From: CAIKZJ01 sp041675325
GTDB lineage: Bacteria; Bacteroidota; Ignavibacteria; Tepidaquicellales; Tepidaquicellaceae
Assembly: GCA_041675325.1 (NCBI GenBank)
Contig: JBAYUG010000064.1
Location: forward strand, 1-20,181
Length of the DNA stretch: 20,181 bases
Direction: 5' to 3'
Positions 15,490-20,181 of this stretch are shown here, one piece after another. The notes under the pieces were generated by a model, which searched no databases, had not been told where the DNA came from, and was given only the letters and a program-made list of their open reading frames with translations. How positions within the stretch are numbered: position 1 is the stretch's first letter; the number at the start of each line of letters is the position of its first letter. Position numbers and translations under genes: made by a program.

Positions 15490-15897
15490 TTACTTAAAAT
15501 CAAGTCCCCATTTACCTGTGGTTTTGATGTTGATAGTATAAGCATCAGTTTCGGGAATATCTACTTCCATTTTCCCCTGATAATCACCTTTTGTCTGCGC
15601 GAGTACTTTTAACAGCCTCCCGTCAGAATATTTTACATCAATATAAAAATCACTGCGACCTTCATGATAGAACTCAAACATTGAACTGCCTTTGTTAAGG
15701 CTAATTATGTTGGTCATATCTCCCGTACCTGTATAAGCAAACCTATACTGATAACCCTTGCCGAGTTCAATTTCGTCAGCTGAATCACCTGATAAGAATT
15801 CCAGCAGGTTGTTGTTAATAAGCCAATACACGAGTGCCATTAGTCCTAAGACAAAAAGGAGACTAACGAATAATCTAAAATTTGATTTTTTGGCCAT
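15490..15897 (-). CDS. Membrane-anchored hypothetical protein with beta-rich exterior domain
   Basis: 135 residues. A basic start (MAKKSNFR) and one hydrophobic helix (about 9-27) are followed by a short linker and a probable beta-strand domain (47-135; alternating strands such as KGYQYRFAYTG, SMFEFYHEGRSDFYIDVKY, KMEVDIPETDAYTINIKTTG). No Cys and no catalytic motif are visible. The domain's alternating short strands resemble a small immunoglobulin-like or carbohydrate-binding-type sandwich, but I recognise no family. It is probably anchored in the inner membrane with the domain in the periplasm. The gene follows the 81-residue membrane protein on the same strand, 65 nt away, with a possible promoter in between. 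Confidence 0.7.
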   Translation of the reverse strand: MAKKSNFRLFVSLLFVLGLMALVYWLINNNLLEFLSGDSADEIELGKGYQYRFAYTGTGDMTNIISLNKGSSMFEFYHEGRSDFYIDVKYSDGRLLKVLAQTKGDYQGKMEVDIPETDAYTINIKTTGKWGLDFK

Positions 15898-15939
15898 ACT
15901 TTAATTAAATTAAATAATAAACCGTATTACAAATGGCTG

Positions 15940-15947
15940 CAAAGATA
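15940..15947 (-). promoter_or_regulatory. Possible -7 box for the 135-residue membrane protein
   Basis: Reading the minus strand, TATCTTTG fits TAnnTTTG about 43 nt upstream of the ATG at 15897. No good TTTG lies 19-21 nt further upstream, where the sequence already belongs to the end of the 81-residue gene, so this is weak. Confidence 0.3.
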
Positions 15948-15962
15948 TTAATAAATATAATT

Positions 15963-16208
15963 CTAAATTAAACCGCCGCCAAGCATGAGCCGGAATGCAC
16001 CGATGAATAAAGCAATGCCGCAGAGTATCATACCTGTAACAGCCGGTCCTTTAGAGTTATCACTCGTTGCAGCGCCAATAATACTGATTACAAGTCCTAT
16101 TAACGCTAAAGGAATGTTAAACCAGTTGAACCAGCCCAGAAATGGTATGAGTCCTATAAAGAAACCCATGATTGAAAAAACACCTATAATTAATCCTGCT
16201 ATTCCCAT
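15963..16208 (-). CDS. Small glycine-rich membrane protein
   Basis: 81 residues, nearly all hydrophobic, with three likely membrane helices: about 2-25 (GIAGLIIGVFSIMGFFIGLIP), 30-47 (FNIPLALIGLVISIIGAA) and 55-79 (GMILCGIALFIGAF). The polar turn SDNSKGPAV separates the second and third. The Gly-rich helix packing and NIPLALIGLVISIIG stretch recall the DUF4190 group of small membrane proteins, but this match is from memory. No enzymatic motif is present. The protein is probably an inner-membrane protein of unknown role. The opposite strand is also open over this interval, but the hydrophobic helix pattern favours the minus strand. Confidence 0.65.
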   Translation of the reverse strand: MGIAGLIIGVFSIMGFFIGLIPFLGWFNWFNIPLALIGLVISIIGAATSDNSKGPAVTGMILCGIALFIGAFRLMLGGGLI

Positions 16209-16269
16209 ATTTATACAGTTTGATTAAAGATTAAAATATAATATTTAGAATATTAAAACAATAGCTTTG

Positions 16270-17568
16270 TTAATCTTTTGTTTTGTTGAAAAATCCAAAA
16301 CTTTTCAGAACACCTGAATAATAGATTCCTGCTGAAGCAAACAGAATCATAAATGGTACGAGAGGTGCAGAATACCGCAGCGAAGAAAAAACAAGCATAT
16401 GGAGTGATGAATAAATAATGAGGAAGAATAAAGTTATCTGTGCAAAATTATCATTCTTTTTCAGAGCAAACCTGTAAAACCCGATAAACATAAAAACTGT
16501 CAATATAAGTTTATAGATGGCCGCTACAATAGTACCTTTTCCCGGTATCGGTCTGATATAGTAAGGCATATGAAACCAGAACCGTGATAGTTGTATAAAC
16601 ATAACCTCAATCGATTCAAGCGGGTAATTGCTAAAATTATCAACGAGCTGTTTTTTACCGAGAGCTGTAAAGGCAGAGTCCATTTGGAATTCATTCCAGC
16701 CCTGTTCGACTTCCAATTTATATACTTTTCCCACAGGATGATCTGTGAATATGTCATATTCAGGGTCTTTCGGTTCATCACCTTTTAAGGGAAGATACGT
16801 ACCGGTAAGTATCATATACCAACCATTAGAAGAACCAACAATTAATTTATTTGTATTAATGTACGAAACGATATAATAAGGTGACTGAATAATGAAAAAC
16901 AAAAGAATAAGAGCAGTAACGTATTTGCTAACATCTTTTTTCAAGAACGCCCTAAACACAAGATAAAAATAGATAAAGAAGAATACATAGAACAGCATGG
17001 ATTTCATAAGTGCCGCAACTGAAAGTAATGCACCGAAGATAAACAGTTGAGTTATCCGCTTTTCACTTAATCCTTTCTGCAGGAAAAAGAACGCGAGAAC
17101 AACTAAAAAAGTGAAAAAGCTTTCCGTTAAAACACGTGCAGGAAAAATGAAGTTAGGATAGTATAATGCATAGAGCAATCCTGCAAGAACGGCAACATTA
17201 ATGCTACCGGTTAACTTATAAGCTATAAGTGCAAGGAGAACGGCGGTTACTGAATCGAGAATAATCTGGAAAATAAAAAGATAAATATAGTTGTTTGTAA
17301 ATGAGAGATTTATAGCAACTATATAAGGATATAAAAATCCTGCATACATACTGAAAGTATCTTTCTTAGCAGGGAAACCATGCTTAAGCACACCGTATGC
17401 AAGCTGAGTATAAGTTCTATCGTCTGATATCTGCTCTTCTGCAAGAAATTTAACCGGAAGCTTGTCATTAAAGTAATTGAAATGCGGAACAAACATGTAT
17501 ACCATACGAAAAGCAAATGCTAAAAAGAAAATTATTAAGAGCCAGTTCCGCAAGGAAAGTTTTCTCAT
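16270..17568 (-). CDS. GT-C fold membrane glycosyltransferase, GT39/PMT_2-like
   Basis: 432 residues with about ten hydrophobic helices, starting with NWLLIIFFLAFAF (8-20). The first exterior loop carries ISDDRTYTQLAYGVLKHGF (47-65) with D49/D50, the acidic position expected for GT-C enzymes that use polyprenyl-phosphate sugars. FPARVLTESFF (147-157) matches the conserved helix/loop region after the third to fifth helices in PMT_2-type proteins. These enzymes move a sugar from a lipid carrier to protein, lipid A or cell-surface glycan on the outer face of the inner membrane. It starts 1 nt after the stop of the upstream GT2 gene, so both are translated from one mRNA and probably form a donor-synthase/transferase pair. 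The acceptor is unknown. Confidence 0.8.
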   Translation of the reverse strand: MRKLSLRNWLLIIFFLAFAFRMVYMFVPHFNYFNDKLPVKFLAEEQISDDRTYTQLAYGVLKHGFPAKKDTFSMYAGFLYPYIVAINLSFTNNYIYLFIFQIILDSVTAVLLALIAYKLTGSINVAVLAGLLYALYYPNFIFPARVLTESFFTFLVVLAFFFLQKGLSEKRITQLFIFGALLSVAALMKSMLFYVFFFIYFYLVFRAFLKKDVSKYVTALILLFFIIQSPYYIVSYINTNKLIVGSSNGWYMILTGTYLPLKGDEPKDPEYDIFTDHPVGKVYKLEVEQGWNEFQMDSAFTALGKKQLVDNFSNYPLESIEVMFIQLSRFWFHMPYYIRPIPGKGTIVAAIYKLILTVFMFIGFYRFALKKNDNFAQITLFFLIIYSSLHMLVFSSLRYSAPLVPFMILFASAGIYYSGVLKSFGFFNKTKD

Positions 17569-17569
17569 T

Positions 17570-18445
17570 CTACATCAATCTTTTCTTAATGAACGATAAT
17601 TGTTCCGCTATCAGCCCCATTAAAAGACTAAGGATTCCGAGAACAATTAACAGACTTCCTCCAACGCTTACACCTTTCCCGTCGAGTACTATTTTAAAAG
17701 ACCATATAACACCGAGAACCAAGAACAATAGTGATAATGGCAAGAACACGCGCAATGGATTAAAAAGAACGGTTATATTTATGATCTCCATAACTGTATC
17801 AAAAGCCGTATTTAATGTGATTTTGCTCTTACCATTTTCTCTCGGCAGGACTTTAACAGGTTCTTCAATAACTTCATTCTTTTCGGATACAAAAATTAGA
17901 GTTATCACATCACTGAATGAAAAAGTATCTGGACAAATACGAATGTACTTTTTGGCAAGATTAGACCTCATAATCTTCATGCCCGCATTAAGGTCAGTAA
18001 TCTTGTTCTGAATCAATATTTTCGAGAGATTTCTGATGATAAACTTACCAATCATTTTTGTTTTTTCAGTATTATCATTGTTAATACGCGAACCGATTAC
18101 CAAGTCCGCATCTTCTGAAATAATTTTATTATAAAGAACGATTACATCATCGAGTGAATGCTGACCATCGGCATCAAAAGTAATAACGTATTCAGTCTCG
18201 CATTTCTCAATTCCTGATTTCAGTGCAGCACCGTATCCGCGGTTCATTTTGTGTCTGATTAATGTGAAATCATCTGTAAAGCTAAATGATTTAATGATGG
18301 AATCTGAATTGTCATCAGAGCCATCATTAACCATTATAACTTTACATTTATTATCTTCTGAAAATTTCTGCAAAAAAGGAATTAAAACCTTCAAAGCCGT
18401 CTCTTCATTATAAAAAGGTATAACAATTGTTAATTTATCAGTCAT
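17570..18445 (-). CDS. GT2 glycosyltransferase, polyprenyl-phosphate sugar synthase-like
   Basis: 291 residues. The GT-A domain shows IVIPFYNEE (7-15), VNDGSDDNS (39-47, UDP/GDP-sugar binding D41), the metal-binding DAD at 91-93 (TFDADGQHSLDD) and IGSRIN (117-122). Two C-terminal membrane helices follow (about 229-250 and 257-280, VFLPLSLLFLVLGVIWSF and GSLLIVLGILSLLMGLIAE). This is the layout of dolichyl/undecaprenyl-phosphate mannose or glucose synthases, which load a sugar onto a lipid phosphate at the cytoplasmic face. The next gene, 1 nt downstream, is the GT-C transferase that would use the product. The nucleotide sugar used cannot be told. The gene is divergent from the repeat protein at 18562, with 116 nt between. 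Confidence 0.88.
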   Translation of the reverse strand: MTDKLTIVIPFYNEETALKVLIPFLQKFSEDNKCKVIMVNDGSDDNSDSIIKSFSFTDDFTLIRHKMNRGYGAALKSGIEKCETEYVITFDADGQHSLDDVIVLYNKIISEDADLVIGSRINNDNTEKTKMIGKFIIRNLSKILIQNKITDLNAGMKIMRSNLAKKYIRICPDTFSFSDVITLIFVSEKNEVIEEPVKVLPRENGKSKITLNTAFDTVMEIINITVLFNPLRVFLPLSLLFLVLGVIWSFKIVLDGKGVSVGGSLLIVLGILSLLMGLIAEQLSFIKKRLM

Positions 18446-18561
18446 TTATCATATATCCAATTAAATTAAGGTTTAAGATTTTTTCTTTCAATGTAATAAG
18501 GAATAATATTTATGGAACATAAGAATCATATAAACAGTTTAATTTATATATAATTACCACA

Positions 18562-19137
18562 ATGAATAAATTAATATTACTAATTGTTATCAGTCTGTTC
18601 TCCCAAATAATAGCCGCGCAGGTTATTGAATACAAATCTATTTCAGCAAAATATTCGGGTAATGAATCATGGCGCGAATGGGACGTACAAACTTCAGAAG
18701 GCAGCGGTTCGATGAGAACAACTTTTTCAGGGGACGATGGATGGAAGAAATGGAATGTTTATTTACCAAATATAAGCGGTACGGTGGAAACTGTTTTCAG
18801 CGGAGACGATGCATGGAAATACTGGAGCTTTTACTTTAGCGGAATAAACGGGACTATCAGAACTGTGTTCAGCGGGGATGATGCCTGGAAAACCTGGGAT
18901 GTAACAGACGGGAAAACAACGTTAAGAGTATCTACTGTATTTTCGAGTGAGGACAGCTGGACTGACTGGAACATATCGGGACCCGACGGCAATATGAGAA
19001 TAAGCACTAAATTCAGCGGAAGCAGTGCCTGGCGGGACTGGACAGTGACAGATAATATGCCAAACGTTAGTTATGTATTAAAAATGGCAGCATTGTTTCC
19101 GTGTGTATATTCAGGAGCAATAAGAATTAGAAGATAA
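18562..19137 (+). CDS. Secreted protein of six 24-residue Trp-rich repeats, unrecognised family
   Basis: 191 residues. A signal peptide (MNKLILLIVISLFSQIIAA, cut likely before Q20) is followed by six repeats beginning at Y31, F55, F79, F103, F127 and F151, exactly 24 residues apart. Each opens with [FY]-S-[GS]-x-x-[AGS]-W-x-x-W-x-[VIF], for example FSGDDAWKTWDV, then a variable linker and a short strand such as GTIRTV. Two Trp three residues apart recur in every unit. The tail (175-191, MAALFPCVYSGAIRIRR) differs and holds the only Cys. No enzymatic motif is visible. The strict period suggests a beta-sheet ladder, solenoid or closed propeller-like ring on or outside the outer membrane; the Trp rows could bind glycan. 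I recognise no named family. It precedes an M14-like peptidase gene by 38 nt. Confidence 0.8.
   Translation: MNKLILLIVISLFSQIIAAQVIEYKSISAKYSGNESWREWDVQTSEGSGSMRTTFSGDDGWKKWNVYLPNISGTVETVFSGDDAWKYWSFYFSGINGTIRTVFSGDDAWKTWDVTDGKTTLRVSTVFSSEDSWTDWNISGPDGNMRISTKFSGSSAWRDWTVTDNMPNVSYVLKMAALFPCVYSGAIRIRR
18652..19083 (+). repeat. Six in-frame 72-bp repeats inside the secreted repeat protein
   Basis: The repeats start at 18652, 18724, 18796, 18868, 18940 and 19012. Units 3 and 4 share long runs at DNA level (for example TTCAGCGGAGACGATGCATGG versus TTCAGCGGGGATGATGCCTGG with mostly third-position changes), while units 1, 5 and 6 have drifted. The protein period is kept without indels, so selection holds the 24-residue spacing. 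Confidence 0.8.
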
Positions 19138-19175
19138 TATTAAACTTTTTGTATTACAACCATGTTATAAAATTC

Positions 19176-19964
19176 ATGAAAAGACTATTACTTCTTGTTT
19201 TAATATTCACATTAAATACGGTAGCATCGTTTGCACAATCATCTATTGATTCAAAACAAGAACACTTTATTATTGATTCTTACATAGGAGAGGAAAAAGA
19301 ATACCAGACACCATATTATATTTTCAGAACTGAAAAGGAATACCCCAAAATACTTATAGATGCGGGAATACACGGAGACGAGGTTGCGGGTATTTACGCT
19401 TGCGACACAGTAATGAAATACATAAACGTACTTGAGGGAACAATAGGATTCATTCCCAGAGTTAACATTAAGTCTTATGAGCAGAACGTAAGAGGGGTAA
19501 ACATTGACCTTAATCAGGTTTTTCCCGGTGATATAAAAGGTTCAATTTATGAGGAACAGCTTGCATACGATTTTATGACATTTGTGGATGAGTTCAGACC
19601 AGATTACGTAATTAATCTTCACGAAGCATGGACTAAATTCGATGAGAGATTATACAACAGGCAGAAAGATAAATCTTTCGGACAGACATTTATCACAAAC
19701 TCAGAATCATTCTCCGATTTCTTAATCAGAAGCCATTTAAATGTTAACAAACAAATTCACGACTCCGAATATAAATTCAGGATACAATACTTTCCTTACA
19801 AAGCTAATCATTCAATGGATAACATTATTGAAAAACTGAAAATACCATCTTACACTGTTGAGACACTCAGAATACTTCCTCTTGAAGAAAGAATCGAATA
19901 TCAGATTATCTGCATCTTAACATTTATCGAGGAAGCAGGAATAAAATTTACGTACGACAGATAA
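19176..19964 (+). CDS. Secreted M14-like zinc carboxypeptidase / succinylglutamate desuccinylase-aspartoacylase family
   Basis: 262 residues from the ATG at 19176, which puts a clean signal peptide first (MKRLLLLVLIFTLNTVASFA-Q). A TTG at 19149 would add nine residues ahead of it and is less likely. The zinc ligands H66 and E69 (DAGIHGDEVAG) and H149 (VINLHEAW) match the HxxE...H pattern of the M14 fold, and E229 (YTVETLRI) is the expected catalytic base. The substrate-anchor motif, usually DLNR, reads RGVNIDLNQVFPG (106-118), with Gln114 in place of Arg. The protein would act in the periplasm or outside, removing an acyl or amino-acid group from a peptide or glycan fragment. The Arg-to-Gln change means the classic C-terminal carboxylate contact may be lost. 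It is convergent with the hydrolase gene to the right, 2 nt apart. Confidence 0.85.
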   Translation: MKRLLLLVLIFTLNTVASFAQSSIDSKQEHFIIDSYIGEEKEYQTPYYIFRTEKEYPKILIDAGIHGDEVAGIYACDTVMKYINVLEGTIGFIPRVNIKSYEQNVRGVNIDLNQVFPGDIKGSIYEEQLAYDFMTFVDEFRPDYVINLHEAWTKFDERLYNRQKDKSFGQTFITNSESFSDFLIRSHLNVNKQIHDSEYKFRIQYFPYKANHSMDNIIEKLKIPSYTVETLRILPLEERIEYQIICILTFIEEAGIKFTYDR

Positions 19965-19966
19965 AT

Positions 19967-20181
19967 TTACTTCAGACTTTCAATCCAGTTTGATACTTCA
20001 TCAATAATTGCATCGTTAAAATTATTTGCATAATAACCCGGTTGAGTTCTGTTTTTAAAGCTATCTTCGGGAGTTTTTGATTTTGCAAATCCGTGATCCA
20101 TATTTGGTATCAGAAGAAACTTTCCTTTTCCGGGATTATACAGATTAACGATGTTTACAATATCCTGATGATCAACGTTTG
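19967..20181 (-). CDS. Alpha/beta hydrolase, C-terminal end (5' part outside window)
   Basis: Seventy residues are visible, ending in TAA at 19967-19969. NVDHQDIVNIVNLYNP, then KFLLIPNMDHGF and a final amphipathic helix (IIDEVSNWIESLK) match the C-terminal end of serine hydrolases of the alpha/beta fold. The His of MDHGF (visible residue 29) would be the catalytic His, and the Asp of the NVDHQD turn is placed like the acid that precedes it. The nucleophile Ser lies outside the window, so esterase, peptidase or acyl-transfer activity cannot be chosen. Confidence 0.75.
   Translation of the reverse strand, partial: NVDHQDIVNIVNLYNPGKGKFLLIPNMDHGFAKSKTPEDSFKNRTQPGYYANNFNDAIIDEVSNWIESLK

Noticed and set aside
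17517..18011. 164-codon plus-strand frame across the GT39/GT2 junction
   Set aside because: Antisense shadow; the minus-strand genes have clear glycosyltransferase motifs there.
18562..19137. Repeat protein as a target of Bacteroidota O-glycosylation by the adjacent GT pair
   Set aside because: The known D-[ST]-[AILVMT] acceptor motif is not present in the repeats, and the genes are divergent, so the link is only adjacency.
19149..19175. TTG start for the M14-like gene
   Set aside because: It would add MYYNHVIKF ahead of a textbook signal peptide that begins at the ATG at 19176.

Overview
The window is AT-rich (roughly 35-40% GC by eye), densely coded and has no mobile elements, rRNA or tRNA that I can see. 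Bacteroidota-type promoter boxes (TAnnTTTG), weak Shine-Dalgarno sites, a long-form QueA, a long-form NhaA and the gene families present point to the Bacteroidota/Chlorobiota/Ignavibacteriota group. An Ignavibacteria-like bacterium is my best guess; this is inference from style, not a database match.

Region 1 (1-4197, all minus strand) is a four-gene redox operon. A protein with two repeated zinc-ribbon blocks comes first, followed by a NuoE/HydC-like [2Fe-2S] subunit, a NuoF/HydB-like FMN/Fe-S subunit with an extra ferredoxin tail, and a flavoprotein that joins a NuoG-type [2Fe-2S] head to a GltD/NfnB-type FAD domain and runs off the left edge. This set resembles the Sporomusa-type (Stn) electron-bifurcating transhydrogenase more than complex I or a HydABC hydrogenase.

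Region 2 (4198-6362) holds a 659-base non-coding stretch with a degenerate 22-bp tandem duplication and a good nhaA promoter, then nhaA (Na+/H+ antiporter), then a short gap with a piece that looks like a dispersed intergenic repeat.

Region 3 (6363-14085, plus strand) is a tightly packed run: glgB, a GH57 glycosidase-family protein, malQ, queA and a PLP-dependent D-cysteine desulfhydrase-like gene. The first three remodel alpha-glucan (glycogen). Every junction overlaps or is within 3 nt, and two downstream genes begin with TTG in the same frame as, and directly after, the upstream stop. queA (queuosine in tRNA) and the desulfhydrase seem to ride along in the transcript.

Region 4 (14163-16208) contains a DinB-fold metalloprotein, a TPR lipoprotein and, convergent to it, two small membrane proteins. 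Region 5 (16270-18445, minus) is a GT2 polyprenyl-phosphate sugar synthase-like gene 1 nt from a GT-C/GT39-like membrane glycosyltransferase, a likely donor-maker/transferase pair. Region 6 (18562-20181) has a secreted protein built from six perfectly periodic 24-residue repeats, a secreted M14-like zinc carboxypeptidase/desuccinylase and, convergent at the right edge, the C-terminal end of an alpha/beta hydrolase.

The items most worth a second look are the repeat protein at 18562, the duplicated zinc-ribbon protein at the head of the redox operon, and the Stn-like complex itself.
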